Assembly (NCBI RefSeq): GCF_023159225.1
Contig: NC_063167.1
Coordinates: 75,933,298-75,997,297, forward strand
From: Perognathus longimembris pacificus
Lineage: Eukaryota; Chordata; Mammalia; Rodentia; Heteromyidae
Direction: 5' to 3'
DNA: 64,000 bases
The notes beneath the pieces were generated by a model. That model was not told the origin of the DNA. It was given only the letters and a program-made list of their open reading frames with translations, and searched no databases. The position numbers were made by a program, and so were the translations under genes. Positions 30,005 to 39,212 of the stretch are shown here, piece by piece (positions within the stretch are counted from its first letter, which is position 1; each line of letters begins with the position of its first letter).

Positions 30005-30156
30005 CTCTGGGGGCCTCTTATTTCCAATTAACCATCAGAAATCTGGAAGTAGTAATGTGTCTCAAGTGGTAGAGCACTAGCCTGAAGAACAAAAGTTCAG
30101 GGACAGCCCCCAGGCCCTGAGTTCAAGCCCCTCAACCCCCACAAAAAAAAAAAGAG

Positions 30157-30310
30157 CTAGTGGCTGGTGGCTCATGCCTGTAATCCTAGCTTCTTAAGAG
30201 GCTGAGATCTAAGGATCATGGTTTGAAGCCAGAGCAGGCAGAAAAGTCCTAGTGAGACTCTTACTTCAATTAACCACTCAAACCAGAAGTAGAGCTGTGG
30301 CTCAAGAGAT
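30157..30310 (+). mobile_element. B1-Geo SINE, 3' truncated
   Basis: The B1 half is complete. Geo stops after GTGGCTCAAGAG. Confidence 0.8.
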
Positions 30311-30374
30311 TTCAAGGTCTGATCCTTGCATAAGATAAAGAAAGTGATTGTCCCTTAGGGAATTTTTTGTTGTC

Positions 30375-30459
30375 TAGCTATTTATCATACTCAGAATGGA
30401 GTTCAGTGCCTCCTGCATGCTAGGCAAGTACTCTGCCACTGAGCTCTACCTCTACTACA
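30375..30459 (-). mobile_element. Old ID-like monomer
   Basis: CATGCTAGGCAAGTACTCTGCCACTGAGCTCTACC is the antisense ID body without Geo. Confidence 0.6.
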
Positions 30460-30522
30460 GCTTTTCTAAGGCTGTTGAGACATAGAGCTAGAGAAGAGCT
30501 GAAACTGATAGAGATCAACAGG

Positions 30523-30528
30523 CTGTGT

Positions 30529-30589
<61 letters not shown>
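30523..30589. repeat. (GT)n microsatellite
   Basis: About 33 units with one TATG interruption, at the tail of the next SINE. Confidence 0.96.
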
Positions 30590-30592
<3 letters not shown>

Positions 30593-30812
30593 GCAATGCT
30601 ACTTGAACTGAGAGGCTTGGTTTTGTCCCTTAGCTTTTGTCCCTTTTTGCCTAAGGCTGGCATACCACCACTTGTGCCATAACTCCACTTCCTGTTTTTT
30701 TGTTGGTCAATTGTAGAGAAGAGTCTCACCAATTCTCCTTCCTGAGGTGGCTTTGACTTGTCATCTTCAAATCTCAGCTAGGATTACAGGCATGATCCAC
30801 CATCACCTGGCC
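30589..30812 (-). mobile_element. B1-Geo SINE, diverged
   Basis: Antisense Geo starts CTGGCAATGCTACTTGAAC. The B1 end is GGCATGATCCACCATCACC. Confidence 0.8.
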
Positions 30813-30845
30813 CAACTATTTTACACGTTAAAAAAAAGTACCAAG

Positions 30846-31078
30846 CCAAATACTGGTGGCTTATGCCTGTAATCCTAGTTACTCAGGAGGCTGAGATCTG
30901 AGGATCATGGCTCAAAGCCAAGCTGATCCGGAAAGTCTGTGAGATTCGTATCTCCAATTAGCCACCAGAAATCTGGAAGTGGCCCTGTGGCTCAAAGTGG
31001 TAGAGGATTAGCCTTCAGCTGAAGAACTCTGGGACAGAGCCCAGGCCCAGAGTTCAAGCCCCACAACCAAAAAAAAAA
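30846..31078 (+). mobile_element. B1-Geo SINE with target-site duplication
   Basis: GTACCAAG lies on both sides (30838 and 31081). Confidence 0.87.
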
Positions 31079-31087
31079 ATGTACCAA

Positions 31088-31572
31088 GTCAGGCATTAGT
31101 GGCTCACACCTGTAATCTAGCTACTCAGGAGGCTGAGATCTGAGGATTGCAGTTCAAAGCCAAGCTAAGCTGGCCAGGAAAGTCTGTGAGACTCTCATCT
31201 CCAATTAAGCACTAGAAAACCAGAAGTGGAGGAGCCGGGAATATGGCCTAGTGGTAGAGTGCTTGCCTCATAATACATGAAGCCCTGGGTTCGATTCCTC
31301 AGCACCACATATATAGAAAAAGCCGAAGTGTTGCTGTGGCTCAAGTGGCAGAGTGCTAGCCTTGAGTGAAAAAGAAGCCAGGGACAGTGCTCAGGCCCTG
31401 AGTTCAAGCCCCAGGACTGGCAAAAAAACAAAACAAGCAAAAAAAAAAAAAAAAAAGAAAACCAGAAGTGGAGCTGTGGCTCAAAGTGATAAGATTGGTA
31501 GCCTTGAGCAGAAAAGCTAAGGGATAAGCACCCAGACCCTAATTTGAAGCCCCACAACAGACACAAAAAAAA
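31088..31572 (+). mobile_element. B1-Geo SINE split by IDL-Geo
   Basis: Pieces are 31088-31230 and 31456-31572. The insertion site is exactly between the B1 and Geo halves. Confidence 0.88.
31231..31455 (+). mobile_element. IDL-Geo SINE nested in B1-Geo
   Basis: AGAAAACCAGAAGTGGA is exact at 31214-31230 and 31456-31472. Confidence 0.93.
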
Positions 31573-31724
31573 GGGGGTGGGGGAACAAAACAGCTGAATG
31601 ACATTGGGCAATATTATTAATTGTCATATTATTGGCCACTGGGGGGCGTTAAAACTCTAACAAACATTCTTAGTCACTTTTCAAAGAAGTAACAAGACTG
31701 TTTTACTTTTTTTTTTTTTTTTTT

Positions 31725-31803
31725 TTTTGGTTAATTGAAAATAAATTGAAATCCTCCTGCATGCAAGGCAGGAGTTCTGCCATAAGTTCACCTCTACCCC
31801 AGG
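31725..31803 (-). mobile_element. Old ID-like monomer
   Basis: CCTGCATGCAAGGCAGGAGTTCTGCCATAAGTTCACCTCTACC, preceded by a T-run. Confidence 0.5.
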
Positions 31804-31824
31804 ACAATTTCTGGTCTACTTTGC

Positions 31825-31937
31825 TTTTTTTTTTTTTCCTCTCGTGGAACTTGAACACAGGGCCTGAGTACTGTCCCTGAGCTTTCTCTGTTCAAGGCTA
31901 GTGCTCTACCACTTGGAGCCACAGTGCCACTTCCTCT
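31825..31937 (-). mobile_element. Geo half of a B1-Geo SINE
   Basis: CTTGAACACAGGGCCTGAGTAC ... GAGCCACAGTGCCACTTCC with the B1 half missing. Confidence 0.75.
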
Positions 31938-32054
31938 CAGACAGGGAAATAGAGGTGTGGCTAGTTATATACTGTTTCATTTTCAAGTTGTTACATTTGT
32001 CTTGTGTTCAACAACTAAGATATGAGCAGACAACACAGTTTATAATGCAATTAT

Positions 32055-32291
32055 CTTTTTTTTTTTTTTTTCTTTCTGTGGATTCTGGGACACTGGGTAA
32101 TCTAAGCGAGCTTTTTTGCTGGAGGCTAGTGCTCTTCCACTCTGAGCCACAGCACCACTTCTGGTTTCTGGTAGTTAATTAGATATATGAGTCTCATGGA
32201 CTTTCCTGCCCAAGCTGGCTTTGAATTGTGATTGTTAGCTCTTAGCCTCCTGAATAGATAGGATTACAGGTGTGAGCCACTGACACCTGGC
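32055..32291 (-). mobile_element. B1-Geo SINE, rearranged Geo
   Basis: The B1 half is good (GTGAGCCACTGACACCTGGC). Geo is recognisable only from GAGGCTAGTGCTC onward. Confidence 0.78.
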
Positions 32292-32292
32292 T

Positions 32293-32508
32293 GTTTTTTT
32301 TGTTTTTTTTTTTGCCAGTCCTGGGGCTTGAACTCAGGGTCTGAGCACTGTCCCTGGCTTGTTTTTGCTCAAGGCTAGCACTCTGCCACTTGAGCCACAG
32401 CGCCACTTCTGGTCTTTTCTATATATGTGGTGCTGAGGAATCAAACCTAGGGCTTCATGTATACAAAGCAAGCAAACACTCTTGCCACTAGGCCATATTC
32501 CCAGCCCC
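32293..32508 (-). mobile_element. IDL-Geo SINE
   Basis: Full dimer with a small AAGC duplication in CAAAGCAAGCAAACACTC. Confidence 0.9.
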
Positions 32509-32529
32509 AACCTGGGTATATTTTTAAAA

Positions 32530-32606
32530 ACAGCTGGAGGTGTAGCTCTGTGTTAGGTACCTTGGCTAGCATGATCCTGGGTTCAACCTTCAGTGCTGCA
32601 ATACGT
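32530..32606 (+). mobile_element. Old ID-like monomer
   Basis: GCTGGAGGTGTAGCTCTGTG ... CCTGGGTTCAACCTTCAGTGC. Confidence 0.6.
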
Positions 32607-32708
32607 TAATAGTTAGACAGTAGCTAGTACCTAGCTCAATGTTTGGTATCATATAAACACTGGCTAACCATTTGGATATATAAATGTGAGGTTTTCCAGA
32701 AAGGAAAC

Positions 32709-32770
32709 TGCCACATGGTTTAGGCAGAAAAGAGTTTATTAGAGAGCAAACTGCAAGCAGTCACCAAGTG
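32709..32770 (-). mobile_element. LTR end fragment of the 27.56-kb family
   Basis: TGCCACATGGTTTAGGCAG and GAGTTTATT match the first 35 bases of that LTR. Confidence 0.7.
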
Positions 32771-32824
32771 AGGGTTCAAGAACAGTGCCCAGTGTCCAGG
32801 CCCTGAGTTCATGCCCCAGGACTG

Positions 32825-32869
<45 letters not shown>
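32771..32869 (+). mobile_element. Geo tail with A43 run
   Basis: Only the last 50 bases of Geo remain (CAGTGCCCAG ... CAGGACTGGC), then 43 uninterrupted A (32827-32869). Confidence 0.85.
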
Positions 32870-32871
<2 letters not shown>

Positions 32872-32899
32872 ACATAGCTTTTTTTCACATCATGCCTCA

Positions 32900-33113
32900 G
32901 CCCCCCCCCCCCCTTTTTTTTGCCAGTCCTGGGGCCTGGACTCAGGGCCTGAGCACTGTCCCTGGCTTCTTTTTGCTCAAGGCTAGCACTCTGCCACTTG
33001 AGCCACAGCACCACTTCTGGCAGTTTTCTGTATATGTGGTGCTGGGGAATTGAACCCAGGGTTTCATGTATTAGAGGCAAGCACTCCTGCCACTAGGCCA
33101 TATCCCTAGCCCC
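32900..33113 (-). mobile_element. IDL-Geo SINE, T8 tail beside C10
   Basis: Full young-type dimer ending in CATATCCCTAGCCCC. The homopolymer C run 32900-32911 adjoins its tail. Confidence 0.9.
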
Positions 33114-33138
33114 TCAGCCCCCTTTTGCCTTAATTTTT

Positions 33139-33210
33139 TTGGAGAAGGTCTTTGAGAAGTCAGGCCCCATTTTACCACGTGAACCCCATTTTACCACGTG
33201 AACCCCTGGA
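33139..33210 (+). repeat. 5' LTR stub (U3 start with two E-box repeats)
   Basis: GAAGTCAGGCCCCATTTTACC and two CACGTGAACC units match the start of the 3' LTR. The sequence then switches directly to pol. Confidence 0.8.
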
Positions 33211-33211
33211 A

Positions 33212-34029
33212 GAAATCCTACCCAGGTATGGCTTCCCATCCACCATTGGGTCGGACAATGGACCGGCTTTTTCTCAAAAGTAAGTCAGGGAATAGCCGCA
33301 GCACTGGGGACGGATTGGAAATTGCATTGTGCTTATAGACCCCAGAGTTCAGGACAGGTAGAGAGAATGAATTGGACTCTAAAAGAGACCTTAACTAAAT
33401 TGGCCTTAGAGACTGGCGCAGACTGGGTGTCACTCCTTCCCTTTGCTCTGCTTAGAGTAAGAAATTCTCCCTATCAGCTTGCCTTTACTCCTTTTGAAAT
33501 AATGTACGGGTACCCCCCGCCCATTATCCCTAGCCTTCAGACTGAATTGCTTGCTGATTTGGATGATACTGAATTTTTGTGTAAACTTGATTATTTGCAG
33601 CTCGTGCACAAGAAAATGTGGCCCCAACTTAAGGCATTATATGATTCTGCTTCTGTCCCTACCCCCCATTTATTCAGACCAGGGGACTGGGTGTTCGTCC
33701 GGAGGCATAACCTCAAATCCTTAGAACCACGATGGAAGGGACCCTACGTGGTGCTACTGACTACTCCCACCGCCCTTAAGGTAGATGGCGTCACCACTTG
33801 GGTCCATTGCTCCCACGCCAGGCCAGCTGAACCTTTTGCCCTGGACGATGACTACTGTAGTGGATGGGAAGTCTCCAAGCACCCGACTCAGCCGCTTCGC
33901 CTTCACCTCAAGAAAAGAAAGTTAGACAGAATATTGTTATTTTCTTTTTGCCTTCTTTCCTTGCTACCCAGGCTAATGTTAATGTTATTTTGGCAGCTCA
34001 CTCCAAAGGGAGGTGACCCCTTATTTTAG
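33212..34029 (+). pseudogene. Retroviral integrase, C-terminal two-thirds fragment (pol)
   Basis: The upstream piece reads RYGFPSTIGSDNGPAF, which holds the second Asp of the integrase DDE triad. After a one-base frame break near 33278 a frame runs open to 34029 (codons from 33322 give 235 residues). It starts with CAYRPQSSGQVERMN, where the Glu is the third triad residue. It continues through the C-terminal GPY-type domain RWKGPYVVLLTTPTALKVDG and WVHCSHARPAE, typical of gammaretroviruses. The HHCC domain and the first catalytic Asp are missing, so no strand-transfer activity is expected. Confidence 0.93.
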
Positions 34030-34436
34030 GTAGTTTTGGCCTTGCTCAGGAATACAGGTATAGCCACCCGACCCTTAGAGCACAGCTGAGAAGTTTATGT
34101 ATTATTTTGTTGCTTACATTTGGATACTAAACACTATACAGCTAATGGTAAGTCTGTATCGCTGAAAGTTAATTTTCAGTTTGCAGTAATCCTGCAGTCC
34201 CTTGGTAAGGTTATAGGTTCCTGGCTAGGTAAGGTCAACGCCCCTGAGTCAGCCTGAAGAAGTTACAGAAGATGGATGATCTTCACCCATCTGCCCCCCT
34301 TTAAAACTGAGGGACCAGAGTTATTTTCGGATACTACTTTGGGCCCTACTGGCCCATGCCTTACCTCTATATCATCCCCTAGACATGCAAGCCATTGAAA
34401 TGAACAGAATGGAGCCATGATTGGCTCCCAAGGTAC
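34030..34436 (+). other. Non-coding remnant between pol and 3' LTR
   Basis: This is where env would lie. The interval is far too short for env, has stops in all plus frames and shows no envelope motif that I recognise. It is presumably a deletion product. Confidence 0.6.
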
Positions 34437-34456
34437 CAAAAAGAAAAAGGGGGAAA
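34436..34456 (+). promoter_or_regulatory. Polypurine tract of the provirus
   Basis: An A/G-only run ending GGGGGAAA lies immediately before the LTR start TGAAGTGCC. In this family it primes plus-strand DNA synthesis. Confidence 0.85.
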
Positions 34457-34773
34457 TGAAGTGCCAGACTTTGAAGTCAGGCCCCATTTTACCACGTGAA
34501 CCCCATTTTAGAATCCAACCCTGAGCCAATCAGATTTGTACCTGTGTCCTAATCTTGCTTGCTTGAACACCTGATTGTTGTAACCTTGTTCTTTGGCTTT
34601 ATAAGCCCTGTGTAATCACAGCTCAAGGCTCCCTCCTAACCTCTGCTGTGTTGGTGGGTAGGACGAGGCCCGAGTTGCAGCTTGCTTAAATAAAGCCTTG
34701 CCTTGCTTTTGCATTTCGGAATGTCTGAGTCTCGGTGGTCTTCTTGGTGGTGGTTTCGTTACTTGGCACAACA
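34457..34773 (+). repeat. 3' LTR, U3-deleted
   Basis: TGAAGTGCCAGAC to ACTTGGCACAACA, 317 bases against 433 in the solo LTR. About 120 bases of U3 are missing between CCCCATTTTA and GAATCCAACCCTGAGCC. CCAAT, the TTTATAAGCC box and AATAAA (34689-34694) remain. Confidence 0.9.
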
Positions 34774-34789
34774 GCCTTGACTTTTTTTC

Positions 34790-35172
34790 CTGGTGATGAC
34801 AGTGAACCATGGGAGAACAGCCTCTCCCTCCTTCCTCTTCACCTGGCTGAAACCAGCAATCACCTGTCAGTCACTGGACTGTGAGTTGGCAAAGGACACC
34901 AGACTCTGAGGCCACGTCCTCATCCACTGAGGTCATTTCCTGGACTGCCTTGGTCATGCCTCCCTCATAGTGAGAGGTTCCCCAAGCTCTGAGATCACTT
35001 CCCTATCCACTGTGGTCCTGCCTCCTACTTTTCCCTATATAATCCGGCTCAACAGGAGTCCTCTCTCTTTCTCTTCTTCCTTCCCTCTCCTGTCTCCTGC
35101 AGGCCCACAGTTTGCTTCTTCTTCCCACCCCCATAAACTCTTTTCTGCCAGCGAATCTTACACTTCCTACCT
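34790..35172 (+). mobile_element. LTR of the second family, plus strand
   Basis: It shares AATCACCTGTCAGTCACTGG-type sequence, GTGAGTTGGCAAAGGACAC, the CCCTATATAATCC box and ATAAACTCTTTTCTGCC with the antisense LTR at 27.56 kb. It carries extra internal sequence. The ends are not crisp. Confidence 0.65.
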
Positions 35173-35249
35173 GTGCTTCCTGTTAGATAGGATTACAAGT
35201 GTGAAACACCAGATCTGGTGTGTTATTTGTGGATGAGGTTTTGCTAACT

Positions 35250-35454
35250 TTTTTTTTTTTTTTTGCCAGTCCTGGGCCTTGAACTCAGGGCCTGAGCACT
35301 GTCCCTGGCTTCTTTTTGCTCAAGGCTAGCATTCCGCCACTTGAGCCACAGAGCCACTTCTGGCCATTTTCTATATATGTAGTGTTGAGGAATCAAACCC
35401 AGGGCTTCATGTATACGAGGCAAGCACTCTTGCCACTAGGCCATATTCCCAGCC
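35250..35454 (-). mobile_element. IDL-Geo SINE with target-site duplication
   Basis: TTTGCTAACTTTTT occurs at 35240-35253 and 35455-35468. Confidence 0.93.
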
Positions 35455-35569
35455 CTTTGCTAACTTTTTGCTTGGGCTGGACTTGTACGACTTGTACATT
35501 GATACTTCTAATCTCTGCCTCTTGAATGGCTGGAATTACTGTAAGGTTCATAGAAAAGATGAGGAAGTA

Positions 35570-35645
35570 GGTCTTTTGCTGACTCACAGTCAGGTGATTA
35601 CTGGAGTTAGGAAGAGGGGAGGGGCTGTTCTCTGGGCCGACCAAA
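35570..35645 (-). mobile_element. Small LTR fragment, second family
   Basis: CTTTTGCTGACTCACAGTCAGGTGATTA and GGGGCTGTTCTC match the 27.56-kb LTR in the same orientation. Confidence 0.55.
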
Positions 35646-35748
35646 CAATTATATGTATACTTGACCATATGAAGCCCAATACCTTGTTCTTTCTCTGTTA
35701 GATGTCATTAACATTGGGATTTGTAATATAGTCAGTGTCTAGTTGTTG

Positions 35749-35965
35749 TTTTTTTGTTTTGTTTTGTTTTTGTTGCCAGTCCTGGGGCATGGACTCAGGG
35801 CCTGAACACTGTCCTTGGCTTCTTTTTGCTCAAGGCTAGCACTCTACCACTTGAGCCACAGCACCACTTCCAGCTTTTTTCTATATATGTGGTGCTGAGG
35901 AATCGAACCCAGGGCTTCATGTACACAAGGCGAACACTTTACCACTAGGCCATATTCCCAGCCCC
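35749..35965 (-). mobile_element. IDL-Geo SINE with target-site duplication
   Basis: CTAGTTGTT lies on both sides (near 35740 and 35966). Confidence 0.9.
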
Positions 35966-35974
35966 TAGTTGTTC

Positions 35975-37110
35975 TTTTTTTAACTTCCTCTTCCCCACCC
36001 CAGAGATAACAGTTTCAATTTTTTGCTCTTCAATAGCTAAGTAAAATAAAACAAAAACAATCTAATACAAACATGGAATAAAGAGCTCCTCAACAATTTA
36101 GGTGGCAGTTGTTAGCATTTCCCTAGCTGATTGTAACTGAATAATGATTTGCTGGATTTTGGAACAAAGCTTTCTTCTTTCAACTTCACATGCTTTGAGA
36201 ATGCTTATGAAAAACTACTTACACAAACTTGAGTCATCTTTCTTCTTTGACCATCTTTCTAAACAGTAAATACAAATGAAAGGCTGCATTTTTTCAGTGC
36301 ATTTTTCGCTATGAAGAATTTTTTTTCCCCACATTGAACAAATCTTTGTTCCTATTTTATGGGAAAGGACTACAAATGTGAAATTATCCTATTTAGGTTT
36401 GCTGGGAACTTCAGAGATCAATGTTCAGTAAAGGTTTTGAGGGTGTCAAGGTGAAGACTGACTTCTGAGGAGCCTTGCAAAAGTCACATCTGTCCATTTC
36501 TCTTTCTTGAATAAACTTCTAAGCAAGCACAAATGCCTGTAATGCTGAGAACTACATCTAACAAGACAGCAGTTGCATCTCCAGCTTCTACTGCTTCTAC
36601 AATAGGCAGAAACAAAAACAGTGAATTGAGGACTACCAGCATCTGTGCAGAAATGGAGGTCATGATGTTGGGATCTTGAGATCTGAGGGCTCCAAAGAAA
36701 TGAAATAAAGTTCTATCTGAAATATTTCCTTTCTGGAGCTCCAGATGCTGAGGCTTCCAGGAAGCAGCCGTTGCATGAATGGTGGGGAGGAGGCTAGATA
36801 CTCTTAAGTAAAAGAGCAGATACCATTGTTATACAGGGATTTGATCACCTGATACAGAAAAGCCACAGTTAGAGTAGTTATTACAAAGGTTGCCAAAGTG
36901 AGGGGACCTGAGGGGACCCAAAAGAACTCCAGTGTCAAATCCAGTTAATACAAAGCTTATAAAGGCAAAAATTTACATGATTGTAAGGAAAGTGTGTTTA
37001 ATGAAGCAAATCCAGCTAGATGGAGCAATCTGGGGCTTAGGGCAAGAATTCTCTGGAGCAAGACCTGGTGCTAAACATCACATGACACATCTGCAATTCA
37101 AAGAGTGACC
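35975..37110. other. Unique 1.1-kb stretch, no gene recognised
   Basis: AT-rich and repeat-poor. Both strands carry frequent stops. I see no splice-site plus open-frame combination worth calling. Confidence 0.45.
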
Positions 37111-37111
37111 A

Positions 37112-37367
37112 AGGGCTGGGAATGTGGCTAGAGGTAGAGTGCTTGCCTAGCATGCCTGAAGCCCTGGGTTTGATTCCTCAGCACCACATACACAGAAAAA
37201 GCCAGAAGTGGTGTTGTGGCTCAAGAGGTGGAATGCTAGCCTTGAAGAAGAAGAAGAAGAAGAAGAAGAAGAAGAAGAAGAAGAAGAAGAAGAAGAAGAA
37301 GAAGAAGAAGAAGCCGCCAGGGACTGTGCTCAGGCCCCAAGTCCAAGCCCCAGGACTGGCAAAAAGA
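37112..37367 (+). mobile_element. IDL-Geo SINE with internal (AAG)n expansion
   Basis: A full dimer in which the CTTGAGCAAAAAGAAGCC segment has been replaced by CTTG(AAG)n CC. Confidence 0.9.
37243..37313. repeat. (GAA/AAG)n triplet expansion inside a SINE
   Basis: About 23 pure units. It is derived from the AAAAAGAAG motif of the Geo half. Confidence 0.97.
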
Positions 37368-37722
37368 AAAGAAAAAAGTGGAACCTATATCACCTCTAGA
37401 GTGCTTAATAACCCATAACATAGCTGTGGTTCAAAGAATGACTTATATTGCTTCTAGAGTTGTTAGGACTGGATGATAATTACCTTGGCATCTATTAAGA
37501 TGCCAAGATGGTGGTGGGGACAAGATGCTATTACTTAGACTCAGTATCCATATTTCACCATCCTAGTGTTGTAATTTTGAAGATCAAGTATGTTAGGGGA
37601 CTAATTCAAGATCAAACAGTTGAACTTTCCCTTTTATTTTGCTCCAAAGCTAACTTGAAGAAAGCTATCAGATCTTATTTATTTAAAAAAAATCATAAAC
37701 CTTCAAAAGAGTTTAAGATCAT
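37368..37722. other. Unique sequence, no gene seen
   Basis: No repeat or coding signal recognised. Confidence 0.4.
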
Positions 37723-37738
37723 TCAGATATTTTATTTT

Positions 37739-37951
37739 ATTTATTTATTTATTTTTTTGGCCAGTCCTGGGCCTTGGACTCAGGGCCTGAGCACTGTCCC
37801 TGGCTTCTTCCCGCTCAAGGCTAGCACTCTGCCACTTGAGCCACAGCGCCGCTTTTGGCCGTTTTCTGTATATGTGGTGCTGGGGAATCGAACCTAGAGC
37901 CTCGTGTATCCGAGGCAGGCACTCTTGCCACTAGGCTATATCCCCAGCCCC
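37739..37951 (-). mobile_element. IDL-Geo SINE, young 'CCCGCTC' subfamily
   Basis: TCAGATATTTTATTTT is exact at 37723-37738 and 37952-37967. It has the subfamily marks CTTCCCGCTCAAGG and GTATCCGAGGCAGGC. Confidence 0.94.
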
Positions 37952-37967
37952 TCAGATATTTTATTTT

Positions 37968-38430
37968 CTTCCAAGGGATCCTAAGATTCATTTAACCTTA
38001 GAATTTACAACAGGTAAAGAGGTGACAGTGATCTGGGAGGGGTTTATGGACTGGAAATAAGTGTACAAAGAGTGATTAAGCATTTCATTAAAGTGCTGGG
38101 TAAATGTAACAGCTGGTTTATTTTGTCAGTTGCAAGCTACAGACCACCTGCTTAGCCAAACCTGCCTACAAAGTGTGGCAAATAGATAGAATGCTGTGTA
38201 GAAGCTGATTTGGTCATTTGGAGCACCAATTCACATTGCACATACAGTTGGAGAAACTTTTAATCTAGAAATGTGATGGCTTCTCTAGAAATGCTCCACT
38301 AAACAAAGATTTGTTATGTTATTAAAGTGTGTTTGAATTACAATTTATTACAATTTAATTACTCTCATGCTTAATAACAGTATTATTTCAAGAGAATCCA
38401 ACCTTGAAGACTGATGTGTATCTATCATAA
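37968..38430. other. Unique sequence, no gene seen
   Basis: AT-rich sequence. Confidence 0.4.
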
Positions 38431-38476
38431 TCGTGTGTGTGTGTGTGTGTGCGTGAGTATGTGTGTGCGTGTGTGC
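38431..38476. repeat. (GT)n microsatellite
   Basis: Imperfect GT/GC tract at the tail of an antisense B1-Geo. Confidence 0.93.
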
Positions 38477-38520
38477 CAGTCCTAGAGCTTGAACTCAGGG
38501 CCTAAGTGCTGTCCCTGAGT

Positions 38521-38587
38521 TTTTTTGTCAGTCCTGGGGCTTGAACTCAGGGCCTGAGCACTGACCACTGGGCCATATTCCCAGACC
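38521..38587 (-). mobile_element. IDL-Geo SINE, reduced to its two ends
   Basis: GTCAGTCCTGGGGC ... GAGCACTGACC joins CACTGGGCCATATTCCCAGACCC. About 130 bases are deleted. Confidence 0.8.
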
Positions 38588-38676
38588 CTTGAGCTTTTTT
38601 TGATCAAGGCTGGCACTCTACCACTTGAGCTTCACTTCTGGCTCCTTGGTGGTTAATTGCAGATAAGAGTTTCACA

Positions 38677-38882
38677 GGCTGGGAATGTGGCTCAGTGGTA
38701 GAGTGCTTGCCTACCATGCATGAAGCCCTAGGTTCCATTCCTCTGTACCACATAAACAGAAAAGGCCAGAAGCAGCTCTGTGGCTCAAGTGGTAGAGTGC
38801 TAGCCTTGAGCAAAAAGAAGCTCAGGGACAATGCCCAGGCCCTGATTTCAAACCCCAGGACTGGCAAAAAAAAAAAAAAAAA
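38677..38882 (+). mobile_element. IDL-Geo SINE nested
   Basis: AGAGTTTCACAG (38665-38676) and AGAGTCTCACAG (38884-38895) flank it. Confidence 0.9.
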
Positions 38883-38938
38883 AAGAGTCTCACAGGTAAT
38901 TTTACCTGAACTGGCTTCAAACTGTGATGCTCAGATTT

Positions 38939-39153
38939 TTTTTTTTTTTTTTTTTTTTTTTGGCCAGTCGTGGGCCTTGGACTCAGGGCCTGAGCACTGT
39001 CCCTGGCTTCTTCCCGCTCAAGGCTAGCACTCTGCCACTTGAGCCACAGCGCCGCTTCTGGCCGTTTTCTGTATATGTGGTGCTGGGGAATCGAACCTAG
39101 GGCCTCGTGTATCCGAGGCAGGCACTCTTGCCACTAGGCTATATCCCCAGCCC
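38939..39153 (-). mobile_element. IDL-Geo SINE, young 'CCCGCTC' subfamily
   Basis: CTGTGATGCTCAGATTT is exact at 38922-38938 and 39154-39170. Confidence 0.95.
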
Positions 39154-39212
39154 CTGTGATGCTCAGATTTAAGCCTCCTGAGTATTAGGCTATAGGTGTG
39201 AGCCACCAGCAC

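Larger units (their letters stand above)
29471..30154 (+). mobile_element. B1-Geo SINE with two nested antisense IDL-Geo copies
   Basis: The B1 half is 29471-29572 and the Geo half about 30006-30154. The target CTCTGTG(A)GGCTCTT-like block is seen three times (near 29565, 29788 and 30004), one for each insertion boundary. Confidence 0.87.
33139..34773 (+). mobile_element. Internally deleted gammaretrovirus-like (class I) provirus
   Basis: The order is a 5' LTR stub of about 70 bases, an integrase-only pol fragment, a non-coding remnant, a polypurine tract and a 3' LTR. gag, protease, reverse transcriptase, the first part of integrase and recognisable env are gone. The 5' LTR is cut in U3, right after the CACGTGAACC repeats. 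GCCT occurs at 33127-33130 and 34774-34777 and might be the target duplication. However, the first 20 bases of the 5' LTR are not recognisable, so that is tentative. It cannot make infectious virus. Confidence 0.92.
38474..39212 (-). mobile_element. B1-Geo SINE with three nested SINEs
   Basis: Host pieces lie at 38474-38520, 38588-38676, 38883-38938 and 39154-39212. Order and orientation can be read from the duplicated target bases. Confidence 0.85.

Noticed and set aside
33322..34029. Functional integrase or a host-domesticated gene
   Set aside because: The amino-terminal domain and first catalytic Asp are missing, and a frame break lies just upstream. No start-codon context or splice structure supports domestication. 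It is kept as a pseudogene.
34030..34436. Envelope gene or syncytin-like frame
   Set aside because: About 400 bases with stops in all plus frames and no recognisable surface or transmembrane motif.
38474..39212. CRISPR-like spaced repeats
   Set aside because: The spaced similarity comes from nested SINEs with irregular spacing. This is mammalian DNA.
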